Position numbers and translations under genes: made by a program
DNA from: Paramecium sonneborni
Taxonomy: Eukaryota; Ciliophora; Oligohymenophorea; Peniculida; Parameciidae
DNA: 64,000 nt
Assembly (NCBI GenBank): GCA_905182985.1
Contig: CAJJDN010000048.1
Span: 169,356 to 233,355, forward strand
Reading direction: 5' to 3'
Part shown: in pieces, positions 37,725-50,347 of the stretch
How positions within the stretch are numbered: position 1 is the stretch's first letter
How the letters are laid out: each line of letters opens with the position of its first letter
Notes under the pieces: generated by a model
Databases searched by the model: none
What the model was told of the DNA's origin: nothing
What the model saw: the letters and a program-made list of their open reading frames with translations, nothing else

Positions 37725-38825
37725 TCAAAATCTCTATTCTTTAATAGCCTATTATCTCCAACTTTCACTAAATTCATTTAAATTAGCCATAAATTCTTCT
37801 TAATATCCTATAGGAGCAGTTAGTGGATTTTTTAGGGAATTTAAATTTAATGTCAAACCTAATGCCCTTTTATTTTAAAGATCTGGCTCTTTTTTAATAT
37901 AGTAATTATAAAACTTTCCAAATGGAGCTGAATCTTCAGACATTATTGAAATGTTTTCTTAAAAGTTCTTGTTTTCTGATTAATGTTTTTAAGTTTCAAC
38001 TTAGTCATTATGTTATTCAAAAATTTAATGATTATTTAAATTTGTATATCGAAGTGTAAAAAGCAGAGAATTAAGTGTTTCTTCAGTCTTAATTGTAATT
38101 TATTTTTATTCTTAAATACTATCTTATAGGATTTTTTGTTATTATTGTAATTAAGTGTTAAAATTTTACAATTTAGTAATTTCATTCTTTTAGAAGGCTA
38201 GTTTCTATTAAATCTACTTTGCCAATATTAAGAATAAAGTTTTGAGATTGGAAAAAACATTGACTTTTAAATCTGCTTCCTTTATTTCAAGTTTTTCTAA
38301 TAGTTCCTAAAATTTAGTGATTGTGATTGAGTCTTATTATTTTTTACACTCTTCAGCAGTAAAGATGTCTATTTAGAGAAAAGGTGCTTTAATATTAAAT
38401 TCTTTTTCCGGTAATGTAAAACTTGATGTATCATCATTTGTATAATATTTTTAGGGCTTATTAACAACTTTGTCTTAAATAATACTGGTTAGGTAACTTT
38501 ACGAGAATTATGAATGAGATCCTCTAAGAACTATTATTAAGAGATGATAATAGAATATACTTTCATCTAATAATTTCTATTTGATATCAGAGGTTGCCTT
38601 AGACTAGAGTTTAGATTGGACTTTTTAACTGCTATTGTATGATCTATTGAGGTTTTATTTTGTCGAGGAATTCAATAAATATTTGTTCGAACAACATTTA
38701 ACTTTCGGAGTATGATTTCTTTCTTTTGATTTATCAAGAGATGTTGGCTATTAAATTTTGGTTTAAATAATTACATGTTTTGTCAGTTGGTCATATTCTG
38801 ATTTTATATTACTTTATCTGTTCAT
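37725..38825 (-). CDS. Coiled-coil protein, about 360 aa
   Basis: Frame MNRQSNIKSEYDQLTKHV to SWRQQAIKEQRF, 366 codons. A 30-nt GTA...TAG segment near 38550 is probably an intron: reading it gives an odd hydrophobic insert, it contains no TGA, and its length keeps the frame, so a 356-residue form is likely. A basic, serine-rich N-terminal third leads to a coiled coil with LKTLFLILAKQIQQKLAF and Q-rich heptads, and a C-terminal globular patch (APFGKFYNYYIKKEPDLQNK). Unknown function. Confidence 0.78.
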
Positions 38826-39969
38826 TAATTTATTAAATTAATATTAAATAGCTCGTTATATTTAATCACATAGAGAAAAAAAAATTTTTTAAGATTTTAC
38901 TTTTTGAGTAAAATATTAGAAATATAAATAGATTAAGATGAAACAAAGATTTATTAATAATTGAATTTATATAGAAATTCAAAAAAATTACCAATTCATT
39001 TAAGATAAAAGTTAGGGATTTGTTTATTTCAAAAAAACCGGTTCTTTATAAATTAGAGGGAGCAATTATGCTTACATATAATTTTGAGTAAGCTTAATCT
39101 GTAGAGTTAATAATTTACATAATTTATTACAATAAAAATAACTATTAAGGGAAATTTCTGATTCATATTATGAGCATCATTTTCTAAAACTTTTTGTGAG
39201 TGTTTTCAAAATTTTATTTTAGAAATAGTTTAAATTGAGAAAAATAATACTTAATTAAAATCTCATAAAATATCATATTAAACTTACCATTTAAGAAACC
39301 TCATTTGATATATATTTTTTTTGAATTTTTTTGGTAATGGCATTGTATTTAATTTGGCATCGTTGGTTAAAATTTTAATTTCCCCTCATTTAATTTTCAA
39401 TTATAATTATAAAAAATTAATTTAAATATAAAAACTTTGTTTTTTTTATATAATAATATGAATATAGTATACTTAGATTTATATAAAATACCTTATTTCA
39501 AGATTTTCAAAATGAAAGATAATTTATATATTATTATTAGTTTTATCATTTTTGCAAAAGTTTAACTGACCTCTTTCAAATTTGGATTACTTAGTTATAA
39601 ATTTAATTAATCTAAATATTCTCATAGATAAATATAAGTTTAAACTTTTAGATGTTTAATACATCATTTTCATCTATAATTTAAATTATTGAAATTGAGT
39701 ATTTATTATTTTGTGAAAGCAAAACAGAATTTAAATGTTTAGTGTTTTGAGAATTGAATAAATGAAATTATATTTTTTCGATGGTATTAAAATGACAGTG
39801 TTTTTGAGAAATCTGCTTTAAGAAGATAACATGAAATATTGGCAAGTAAATTGAGTCAGAATAGTAGTTTTAGATTTGGATTAGTTTTAAATGAGGATTA
39901 CAAGAATAAGAATTTAATCCACTATCAGTCTATAAAGAATCATTCATTATCAAATATACATTATTCTAT
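38826..39969. other. 1.1-kb region without a confident gene
   Basis: Minus strand holds a short MPLPKKFKKNIYQMRFLKW frame (near 39340) that might be a tiny gene with a 26-nt intron. Plus strand near 39800-39960 has a protein-like stretch (HEILASKLSQNSSFRFG) that runs without a stop into the helicase antisense. Neither can be closed into a convincing model. Confidence 0.35.
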
Positions 39970-40492
39970 TCACATTTTAACTTTTTTTCTTTGTTCAAAT
40001 CTGGCTTTGTACTATTAATGTTTTTCGAGCTTTTCTTTCTATTCTTACTCTTTCTACTTTTCTTATTCTTGGATTTTCTTTTATCTTCTTTCATGTACAG
40101 CATCCCTTCCTCTTTGTTGGAATTCTATCCTTGCAAGTTTAAATAAATCAACCTAAGGTCAAAATGAATTTTATACCTTCACCATATTTGAGAAATAAGG
40201 TTTAACCCAATCAATATTGATTTCACTAATCAATTTCATCACTCCTCTGACTTAGGATGTACCTCCCAATTCAGTAAATATAACTGTTTCAGGATATTGC
40301 TAAATTACTGAATACACACTCTAAGGGTCTGTATCAACAACTGTTCCTTCTGGATATACCATTAGATATGTGTCTTCTCCATTGTGCATCTTACGAGCAG
40401 TATTAAAATAAAATCCAGAACACAATGCTAATTTTATACTCTCATTTATATTCCACTTCTTAGAATCCTTTTATTTTCTAAATAATCTGTAG
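39458..40492. repeat. Left copy of 1035-nt exact direct repeat
   Basis: Starts ATGAATATAGTATACTTAG and ends AATCTGTAG at the N at 40493. Repeated at 40494-41528. Same pattern as the repeat at 10-12 kb, hence probably unmerged contig ends. Confidence 0.95.
39970..40492 (-). pseudogene. Repeated 3' fragment of the DEAH helicase gene
   Basis: Exact copy of the last coding part of the helicase (from the LFRKQKDSKKW region to the stop), including the 24-nt intron. It is truncated by the N. No decay is visible, so it is an assembly duplicate of 41006-41528. Confidence 0.85.
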
Positions 40493-40493
40493 N

Positions 40494-41528
40494 ATGAATA
40501 TAGTATACTTAGATTTATATAAAATACCTTATTTCAAGATTTTCAAAATGAAAGATAATTTATATATTATTATTAGTTTTATCATTTTTGCAAAAGTTTA
40601 ACTGACCTCTTTCAAATTTGGATTACTTAGTTATAAATTTAATTAATCTAAATATTCTCATAGATAAATATAAGTTTAAACTTTTAGATGTTTAATACAT
40701 CATTTTCATCTATAATTTAAATTATTGAAATTGAGTATTTATTATTTTGTGAAAGCAAAACAGAATTTAAATGTTTAGTGTTTTGAGAATTGAATAAATG
40801 AAATTATATTTTTTCGATGGTATTAAAATGACAGTGTTTTTGAGAAATCTGCTTTAAGAAGATAACATGAAATATTGGCAAGTAAATTGAGTCAGAATAG
40901 TAGTTTTAGATTTGGATTAGTTTTAAATGAGGATTACAAGAATAAGAATTTAATCCACTATCAGTCTATAAAGAATCATTCATTATCAAATATACATTAT
41001 TCTATTCACATTTTAACTTTTTTTCTTTGTTCAAATCTGGCTTTGTACTATTAATGTTTTTCGAGCTTTTCTTTCTATTCTTACTCTTTCTACTTTTCTT
41101 ATTCTTGGATTTTCTTTTATCTTCTTTCATGTACAGCATCCCTTCCTCTTTGTTGGAATTCTATCCTTGCAAGTTTAAATAAATCAACCTAAGGTCAAAA
41201 TGAATTTTATACCTTCACCATATTTGAGAAATAAGGTTTAACCCAATCAATATTGATTTCACTAATCAATTTCATCACTCCTCTGACTTAGGATGTACCT
41301 CCCAATTCAGTAAATATAACTGTTTCAGGATATTGCTAAATTACTGAATACACACTCTAAGGGTCTGTATCAACAACTGTTCCTTCTGGATATACCATTA
41401 GATATGTGTCTTCTCCATTGTGCATCTTACGAGCAGTATTAAAATAAAATCCAGAACACAATGCTAATTTTATACTCTCATTTATATTCCACTTCTTAGA
41501 ATCCTTTTATTTTCTAAATAATCTGTAG
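40494..41528. repeat. Right copy of 1035-nt exact direct repeat
   Basis: Second copy, continuous with the rest of the helicase gene on its right (unique from 41529). Confidence 0.95.
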
Positions 41529-43362
41529 AGTGAATCTTATTCATAAAATTGTAGACATTTCTTTTTACTTGTACTTTCTACTAATTGTTGCAATTATTAA
41601 CGAATATTGTCTGCTTGTCTAAGAGATCTCAAATTCAATAGAGTATCCTTTGCAAATTGCTCATTGAATGTTGCTTATTTCCATTCAGAGAATATCTTAA
41701 GTAAGCTTAGATGATCTCCTGCTGGATCAGCATGTTGTGATTAAATTTCTTATAGTTTTTAATATCCATCTACATCAACTCTAGTGATTCTTTGCCAGAT
41801 ACTTTCAGTAGATAAAATAGCAACAATGGCACTCATTTCATTTGAACATTCCATCATTTTAGCAGTAATCAATGCCTTAGCATAACTTGGTTCTAAAGGA
41901 TATCTAGACATTTCATAACCCATAGGAGTAATATATCCATCCTCATCAATTGCCTATATTAAATATAATTATCTGAGTGATTATAGAATAGCTTCTTAAG
42001 TAGGCTATTCCATGAATTCAAATCTAACTACATCATCAATTCCCATAGATTTTAATAATAACATAACAGATGCTAAATTAACTCTCATAATTTCAGCAGT
42101 TGTATGTTCAGAAAGTGATTCATAAAATTATTTAGAAAATAATCTATAACATTTTCCAGGTTAAGTTCTACCTGCTCTACCTGTTCTTTAAATAGCTTAA
42201 GTTTTAGAGATTGGTTAAATGATAAGAGAATCCATACCAGTTCTAGGATTATAAACTTTTTATTTAACATAACCTGTATCTACCACAAATCCAATATTAT
42301 CAATAGTCAAAGAGGTTTCAGCAATGTTTGTACAAAATATTATTTTTCTTGTATGCTCATCAGCTCTTTAAAACACTTAACTCTAATCTTCTGAAGTTTA
42401 ACTACCATACAAAGTATATAATAAAACACTAGGAACTTCAACTCCTGAATTTAAAACTTCTGCCAATCTTTCATAACAAAACTTTCTGCAAACTTCGCAG
42501 TCTTCACTTCCAGGTAAAAATACTAATATATCTCCAGGACCTTCATGTAAATGCATTCTTATTGCTGCATTTACAGCATCATGATTTCTTTTTTATTAAT
42601 TTATATTATGTTCTGAATATTTTACTTCAACAGGAAATGATTTACCATGAACTTTTACATAAGGACATCCTTCAAAATAATTTTTAAATATATTTATATT
42701 TAAAGTTGCAGATGTTATGATTACTTTTAAACTTCCTTTTCTTCTTATAGCTGCTGTCTTTACTAATGCAAATAACACATCTGTATATAAAGATCTTTCA
42801 TGAGCTTCATCCAAAATTACTATATCATAACCTGTCAAATCTTTATCTTATAAACATTCTCTCACTAATATACCATCAGTCACATATCTTAATTAAGTAG
42901 TATTTGTAGTGGAATTATCAAATCTTATTGAATATCCTACTTCTATACCTAAGTTTTGCTATTTATTTATTATTAATAAATTTATACATTTCTTTCAAAT
43001 GCAACTCTTTTAGCCATTGATATTGCTGCCATTCTTCTTGGTTATGTTACTACTATCTTTAAATCACTTGAATTTCTTCTATCTTCTGCAACAAAAGGTT
43101 TCTACTTCTTTGATAAGTATCCTTAAACTTTTTGTTGTTCTTTCTCTTCTACATATTCTTCTAAAAACATTTTTCTTCTTTCACATATGTTCAATCGAAA
43201 TTCTTCATCATCCAACAAATATTATGGTAATTACGTCGATTTACCAGAACCTGTGTCACCTGTTATTATTATAAAAGTATTTTCTAATGTTTATTTCAGA
43301 ATTTCTTATTTGAATTCATTTATTGGTAAAGTTGCTCTAAATTATTGAATTTCTTAATTCAT
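41006..43362 (-). CDS. DEAH-box ATP-dependent RNA helicase
   Basis: RNA helicase of the DEAH/RHA class, 767 residues, introns of 29 nt (42959-42987) and 24 nt. Motifs in order: [10 protein letters not shown], Ia TQPRRMAA, Ib YVTDGIL, II DEAH ([13 protein letters not shown]), [39 protein letters not shown]. The HA2 winged-helix/ratchet and OB-fold regions follow, the latter ending [20 protein letters not shown]. The protein ends in a K/E/Q-rich coiled tail ([18 protein letters not shown] onward). It lacks any N-terminal extension (start [18 protein letters not shown]). It resembles DHX8/DHX40-type helicases; spliceosomal role is plausible but not shown. Confidence 0.95.
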
Positions 43363-44266
43363 TTTATTAATTAATATTAAAATCAAAAAAAAAGTTTTTA
43401 GTTAATCAAATTTGATAATATGCCTTTTATTATCTAGGAATTTTGAATCTCCTTAATGGTGATAGATTCATCTTTGTATTGAATATCATTATTTTATATC
43501 CAAGAATAAAGATTAAATTAATCAATATATAGATGCAGTCAAGTAAGATTCTAAATCTGGTCTTCTCAATCCTATTAAAAAACTGAAAATATTACATAGA
43601 ACTTCTTTTCTTTAAAGATTACCTTAAAAATGAAAATTATTTTATTTTTCTTAAAAATCTAGTTATTCCTATAATTGAATTCTAAGCCAGAGGAGAAATC
43701 AGAGATGTCTAGGAATTTTCGATAACGCCCTTATAATTAATTTTCCTCTTTTTAAATAATCTGGATGTTCTTTTCTAGAATAGATTTATTATCAAAAGAG
43801 ATCAATGTGTTTCAGTTGCTTTGACAATGTTCCTTAGATTACTTCATTTTTCTGGTTTATGTTTACCACTACAAATTGTGATTTTATTTATTTTGATGTT
43901 CTTTAGATGGAATCATTTTTGAAAACATCTAATTTCAGATTAATATATTTCACAGAATCATTTGGAATGGCTTAATGATTGTTCTATGTCATAAGAAGGG
44001 AAAAATAATAAAATTGATTATGTTACATTAGATTGAAATTTAGCTGCCAAAAATTTAGGGCTCAATCAATTTTATTTTAACATAAAAATTGATATCAATT
44101 AGTTAAAATCTTAGTGTTTAGGCTAGGATATTTGATTAAATTAAACTATGAGCATAAAAGAGAAATCTTAAAGATTTTATTGTTTATCTTGTTCATAGAT
44201 GAAATTATTCAAGAATCTAAGTCATCTTGATAAATTATTGATAAAGTGCTAAAATCTTATTTGTGA
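43363..44266. other. Unresolved region upstream of a plus-strand frame
   Basis: Protein-like pieces occur on both strands (for example plus-strand GYLIKLNYEHKREILKILL near 44120-44180, and LSHLDKLLIKCQNL near 44220). In-frame TGAs and the lack of usable splice sites prevent a model. It may hold the 5' exons of the next gene, or a decaying gene. Confidence 0.4.
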
Positions 44267-45439
44267 GAGCCTATTCAAAAATAATAAAAAATATTAGAGT
44301 AATAAGCTTCCTGCTTGCCTTTATTCCAATAAATCTAATTCAATTATCTTTTTAGAAATCTTAATATTACCAACACCATCTTATCAAATATTATTATTTT
44401 AAAAAATTTTCAATATATTATTAATTAAAGAGAATTTTAAGTTATCGTTAAAGATTTAATGAAATCTCTAGTTGGAAAAGAAGTATTAAAAACCCTTTTT
44501 GGTTATTACAGAATATAAAAATTAAGATCAGATAAATACTAGAAATAATTCCCAATAATTTAGTTTCAAATGATATAAGATTTGTTTAAAACACATTAGC
44601 CAATATAAAAAATAGAATTATCTATATAATCATCTAAGCTAGAACCACTGGAGCATCTTAAAATCAATGTTTTGTATCCTCTACAGGTACTGGAATAAGC
44701 AATCTTGAATTCATCATCTAAAATTGGAGAAACCCATAAAGAAATCCTTATTGATTTTTGGAATAACCCCAAAAAATTTAACTTAAAGTTGAAATTTTTG
44801 TCGATTAAAATAAATCAATATTAATTATCCTTATTTTTTTCACTTAAAATTCAATTTCAATTATTCAAATATAAAATTCTGTATCCCATGAATAAGGAAA
44901 TATGTTATTATTTATTATGTTGGATAGGTTCTCAATCAAAAAAATTTTTATCCATTTTATTTGGCTAGGAACTTATTTAAATTTTTAGGTGTTATTATTC
45001 TTATTTAATCCTTTCAGAATAATTTATTAGATATTGTCGTTTCATAATTATTGATTTTAAATAATCGATTATATTTTAATAGAATAAAGAACTCAATATT
45101 TTAGGTATTTATAAAACTATTCTATATTTAGATACATCCTATTGTTTAAATTTTTAAGTAAGAATTCTATTGTAAACTAATGACTCTTTTCATCATTAAT
45201 AAATAAAATAAATAATAAACTATTTTTTAGTATTTATTAATAAGAAAAGTTTAAACATTTTTAATGGTCCATAAATTTAAGTAATAATTAGAGTTTCAAA
45301 AATTAATCAATCTGAGTCTCTTAATAAACGGTCTAAGCATGTTGCTATTTAGGATTTGTTTTTAAATAATTATAATGATAATTTAGTTAATCCTTCTCTC
45401 ACTCAAAAAAATATAAATTATCTATAGACAAGAAAATGA
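44267..45439 (+). CDS. Unrecognised protein, 5' end unresolved
   Basis: A single frame is open for 390 codons from just after a TGA at 44264 to the TGA at 45437. In DNA of this composition chance openness of that length is improbable. The text looks like a helical or leucine-repeat protein (YRIQKLRSDKYQKQFPI, KLEPLEHLKINVLYPLQVLE, KEILIDFWNNPKKFNLKL). It is followed by a strand-rich end (LNIFNGPQIQVIIRVSKINQ) and stops after NYLQTRK. No ATG with a good context lies at the left edge, so upstream exons are expected. Competing frames over parts of the region also look plausible; function unknown. Confidence 0.5.
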
Positions 45440-45579
45440 ATAAAATAGAAGATAAAAAGCAAGTTTGATTTTCAGTGTTAATCTTGATAACTAAAAAGGT
45501 AGTGGATATTATTTTATCAATTATTTAATATACACAAAAATATTGAAATATAATATCATCATTAATAAACTTTCTATAA

Positions 45580-46191
45580 TCATACAAAATATTTATTTTT
45601 GTTTGGTACAATTTAAAATTCTTTGGGTAATTTTTTATTTCTTACACTTTATTAACTTTGAGTATCTTATTAGCAAAAAGTAAAACAAAATGGTGTACAG
45701 ATTCCATCATTTAAACTAAAATAAATTAGATACATAATAACTTATTAATATCAAGTGAGTTTTTTGACTAGGAAATTTAAGGAAGTCTTTAAGATTTGAT
45801 TTCAGTGGCTCTTTCTGTATTTAATATTGATCTTCTTTTTGGGGAGTGCTTTTTACTTAAATAGGTGATCAATTAATCTTTGTCTTTATTCTATTTTTGT
45901 AATTCTATGTTTTCTTATAGCAATTATTGAATTATTTATTTATGTTCGTCTGATTTATTGGAGGGATTTGGATTTGATTATTTTAATGGATAGTTTTATT
46001 TGGATGATGAGGATGTACAACTGGTAGTCTATTTGTATAATAGAGGTTTAGTTTACATTAATTGAAGAGGTTGTCTTTTATGAGCACTTGGAACTAGGAG
46101 GCATTATTGTTTTCTCGATTGATAAAGTTTCTAATGTCTTTTTGTTTAATTAGAGTTTTAAAGATGGCTTTTTTGTAATTTGAGATGACAT
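45580..46191 (-). CDS. Small coiled-coil protein, 185 aa
   Basis: MSSQITKKPSLKLQLNKKTL to PNKNKYFV, introns of 28 and 26 nt that both shift frame, 186 codons in total. S/T/N-rich ends flank one heptad region (DEHKQIIQQLLQENIELQKQ). The C-terminal LNDGICTPFCFTFCQQDTQS is short and cysteine-bearing. No recognised family. Confidence 0.7.
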
Positions 46192-46298
46192 TCGTTGTTT
46201 GATGATGTAAATGAAAACTGAAGAGAAAGAAGAATTAATATAATAAATATTAAATATCCATTTAATAAAAGTTCGATTAAATTTTAAACTGGAATTAT

Positions 46299-48382
46299 TC
46301 AAATTGTTAAACCTAATACTATAGAAATCCCTAAAAATCCTATTTATGGTAAAGCAGGTGATTCTTCCATGGAAATACCTTGAATATCTGCATACATATG
46401 CGATAAATATATTATCTTATTTTCTTTTAAAGTTCCTTCAAGAACTCTAACATTCTTTAAACTACTTCCAGTAATAATAGCTCTAGCACTTAAAATCAAA
46501 ACAATTTATGTGTAACTGTAAACATATGAATACATTCCAAACTTTGTAGCAAAGTATTTAAAAAAATTCAAAATAATAAATTACTAATATAATATTTATT
46601 TAAATTACTAGCCCAATTAAACCAGTTAATTCCCATAAATTATAAACTTGGTTTTCTAGAAAAGTACCCTCATAAAATCCTCTAAGTTATCTAATAATCT
46701 AAGTTTCTAAAAACTTTAGAAATATCCCTTTAAAAAAATATGCGAGAATGATTCCTAAAAACACACCAAAATATTGAATTTCTTGTATAGGAAAAAATAT
46801 TATAGTAATCAAAAATAAACAAATAATAGTAATTGTTTTTAGATATAAAGCATAATTACATGCTGCTAAGTTAATCTAATTATAATTAAAATGATAATAC
46901 TTTTTCTAAAGGTAATGAATCTACTTGTGCAATTTAAGCAAATCGTAAACCAATATTTATTGAATTTCCACTAAATTAAATGGAAGTCATAACTATAGCA
47001 TTCATAATTAATCCAGTAAGAAAAGCATAGAGTCCTTCATTTCCTCCAATTTCTTTAGATATAAAAATAAATAATCCAATAAGACCAACAAAGAATAATT
47101 AACCCATATCTCCTAAGAAATTACCATTCATAACATTTAACATAGGAGCATTAAGAGCTGCAGATGCAATATTTCTAACTTATGGAAATGAATGATTAGT
47201 CACATATTCCAAATAGATAATAAGCAACATACTTGTTATAAGTCCAAAACTAGCAATACTCATATAAGTAGAATTATAGATGTATAATAAAACCAATGAT
47301 ATAATGCTAAAGAGACTAGCTGCAATAATTTAAGTTCTAATATTTTATAATACATTTTTGGCTATATCTTCTGATTAAAAAGAGGAAATAAAAAAAGATA
47401 TTATGAATTAAGCAAAGTAATTAATTAGCATTACAATTGAGTAAACATTTGTGTTCATAGCTCCAATTTAAAAAATCTATTAATAATTAATATATACTCT
47501 AGGCAATGTGAAATATAATAGCAAAACAACTATCAAATCTAATAAATGGTTATCACTTAAAATATGACCCATAATAGATGCTAATTTCTCTGAGTATCCA
47601 ATGACATCCATTACACCTTCAGAACCTAAATTATCTTTTACATGTAGATCTGTTCCTATTGATATACTTCTACCTAGAATTGATTACTATTCTCTTCTAA
47701 AATATAAGGATAAAGAACCTTATTTTTATTATATAAATTATACCTCCCAATACAAAAGCCATTCCAATTGGTTTATTGAAAACGAACTTATTTATTTGAT
47801 TCACTAAATGGGTTGAAATTATTAGCATTCCCAGACAAAATAAACTCAAGAAGAATCCATTACCATAGGCCCAACGCAGAGGATCAGTCTGATTGATATA
47901 CAAATTACTCGTAATGGAACTTTTACAACAGTTCCCAAATATACGTTATTTATAAAATAACAAAGGTAAAACATTGTAAGACCTCCGAAAACGATGTTCA
48001 TTCCAAAATATAAAAATCCGCTTTCTAGAAAAAAAAACTAGTATAAGTATATAATCTATACTGAATATAGAGTCAAAACTAATGCTGATAAACAAATAAA
48101 ATATATGTATTCCCATTAGATTGAGGTTATTTTTTCTTAAATTTTATAACAAAAACTAGCCATCTCATTTGGGAAATGAAATTTATCTAATTCCTAAGGT
48201 TCATATAATTGTGCATATTGTTATCGTAGGTAATCCCAATTCTCCTCATTTTATATCATAAATGTCTAACTATTATTATTCCAAATTACATCTGTCTAAT
48301 AAACAATGTAAAAGAATAAGATTGAAAGACTAGCAAAACCTAGTTAAATATAGTTATCCACATTCTAGAGAAGTTCATGCAT
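46299..48382 (-). CDS. Degenerate proton-translocating pyrophosphatase homologue
   Basis: About 654 residues, roughly 13-16 hydrophobic spans, introns of 24, 20, 25, 25 and 25 nt. Membrane order and several landmarks follow vacuolar H+-PPase: an early I-Q-E segment (KIQEKITSIQWEYIYF), GGSLSLYFRREQ at the GGS-x-F-x-R position, IGTDLHVKDN where active enzymes carry D-V-G-A-D-L-V-G-K-V-E, VTNHSFPQVRNIASAA near the PVR-IA position, a GGNEGL and LGIILAYFF part, and YEGTF. The first Asp of the D-x7-K-x-E substrate motif is Ser and the Glu is Asn. The downstream DNVGDNVGD-type motif is not found. If the homology is right the protein cannot be a normal pump. It could instead be another polytopic membrane protein with weak resemblance. 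Confidence 0.55.
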
Positions 48383-48786
48383 TATTATTTAATTTATGAA
48401 TTAATATTCAATTTTTCTAAACAAAATAATTAATATTTTTATATTTTTCTTCTAAAAATTATATGAATTGAAGTCTATTATGTAAGATAAATTAATCAAA
48501 TAACATTTATCTTTGCAACAGATATAATACATTTTAAGTTATTCTCCTTATCTTAATGATATGAAAAAAACCATTTGCGTATGAATTTTTTTATAGTATT
48601 TATCTAAAGAGTTAATAATCATTTATTTTCTTAATTTAGTAATTAATTTGATAGATTAGCCATAATATTTCTATTAAAGATATCAACTATATAAGAATAA
48701 AATGATGGCTTAAACTGAACTTAAAATTAAAGTAATTCTTTATAAAAGAGTTTTCTAGCTAAAGCTTTAAAATATTTTTAATTTAA
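48383..48786. other. 404-nt divergent intergenic region
   Basis: Between the starts of the PPase-like gene and the kinase. AT-rich; an ATG ATG GCT at 48703 opens a short frame but does not connect to the kinase in frame. Confidence 0.45.
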
Positions 48787-49870
48787 ATGAAACTAATTAA
48801 ATAATAATCAGCATCAGCTTTAAAACCTAGAGAGAAAAAAACAATCCAAGCCATAAATTAACCTGTAATATACCCTGTTGATGGGTTTAAATTATTAAAT
48901 GAATTGGCTATTGGAGGATTTGGGTGTGTTTATAAAGCAATTGAAATGAAAACAAATAGGCTTGTTGCTATCAAATACTCAAAAGACAATATGGAAAAGG
49001 AATATAAAATATTAATTTAATTACAGAACTGCTAAGGGGTTCCTTAAGTTTATTATTTCGGCCAGTTAAACAATACTTACTATATCGTAATGGAGTATTT
49101 AAATGAAGATATGTAAACTATTTTTACGAAATCAAAATGTTTTTCAATAAAAACAATCATGTTGGTTGCTATAAAAGTAATTTAAGCTTTAAGTGAAATC
49201 CATAAAAATGGTATTCGACATAGAGATATAAAACCATAAAATTTGATGACTAAATATTCTGGTATTCACAATGTATGATTAAGATTCTACTATATTTATA
49301 ATTGACTTTGGGATTTCCCTACTTTAAAATGATCCTTTACCTGATAAATATGTTGATGGCACTATTTTGTATGATCCAAGAATTGTGCATAGACGTTAAG
49401 AATATCGATTTATAGATGATATAGAAATGGCTGGTTATTGCTTGGTTGAATTGTTTAAAGGTAAATTTGTAATGTATAAATAAGGTTCATTGCCATGGTA
49501 AAAATATATAGATGGTAGAGAATCAAGAATTATGTAGATGAAACAAGAATTTTTAGATGCTAAATCAACAAATTAGCTACCTATATATCCTATTTTTTAA
49601 TTTGTCGAAGAAAATCAGAAAAATGATTTACCAGATCATAATAAATTAATTAATTAATTAAGAGAAGTCTTATAGAAATAAAACATACTCGAAGATTATA
49701 TATATGATTGGAGTTGTAATGAATTATTAACAACTCCTTAATTTAAGCCTAGAACAATCAGTTTTTAAAGTTCTAAAAGCAAGTATGCAACTGTTCAATA
49801 AGAATTTAATATTCCTTCTGAAGGCGAAATATAATATGTAGATGATTAATTATATAAATTTATAAAGTGA
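48787..49870 (+). CDS. Casein kinase 1-type protein kinase
   Basis: Ser/Thr kinase of 353 residues, one 22-nt intron that fuses the catalytic loop to the DFG exon. Motifs: glycine loop AIGGFGCVYKA, VAIK lysine, HRDIKPQN catalytic loop (with HKNGIRHRD), and IDFGIS. The activation/substrate region DPLPDKYVDGTILYDPRIVH has the CK1 pattern rather than an APE motif. GYCLVELFKGKFVMY and LPWQKY are the CK1 helix-F/G equivalents. The C-terminal 100 residues are an acidic, non-conserved extension. All catalytic residues are present. Start MKLIKQQSASALKPREKK precedes the first strand. Confidence 0.92.
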
Positions 49871-50347
49871 TATTTATTTTATTCTCTCAAATAAATTTTT
49901 TTATTTTCTCCATTACTGGAATTATTTGTCTAATTTTTTAAAATTTATTTTTGGAAAAAAATTATCCAATGTTTGAATCTTTCTGAATCAGTAAATTATA
50001 TATTTCCTTTGGAACTTTAATACATTAATTATTATAACATTATTAATCATATGAATTTAATTCAAAAATTATTTCTTAAATATTTTGTTTATGATTTCTA
50101 GAAAGTTATGAAATCATTATTAAATTGAAAATAATTATTTTTAATTAATTAATAAATATAATTTTATTATAATCTGTGATCTTCAATTGTATAATTAATC
50201 AGCTAAAATTATTAAAGAAAAATAACGAACTTAAATTAACAGAGCCAAACTTCTGAAAATAATAGTATTTACTATGAAATACTCAAAAAATTAAATTATA
50301 ATTTTAAATATAACTTCATGCATGTAATAACCTAAATAATGAAGCAG
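49871..50347. other. AT-rich gap, no gene seen
   Basis: Extremely AT-rich; no frame with protein-like composition. Holds the 3' UTR of the kinase gene. Confidence 0.45.

Noticed and set aside
43017..43274. 85-codon plus-strand frame in the helicase 5' end
   Set aside because: Antisense to helicase motif I, whose GDTGSGKS is conserved on the minus strand.
43430..44940. A minus-strand gene through this region
   Set aside because: Pieces look protein-like (for example LWVSPILDDEFKIAYSSTCR), but several in-frame TGAs have no intron explanation, while the plus strand has a 390-codon open frame over the same DNA.
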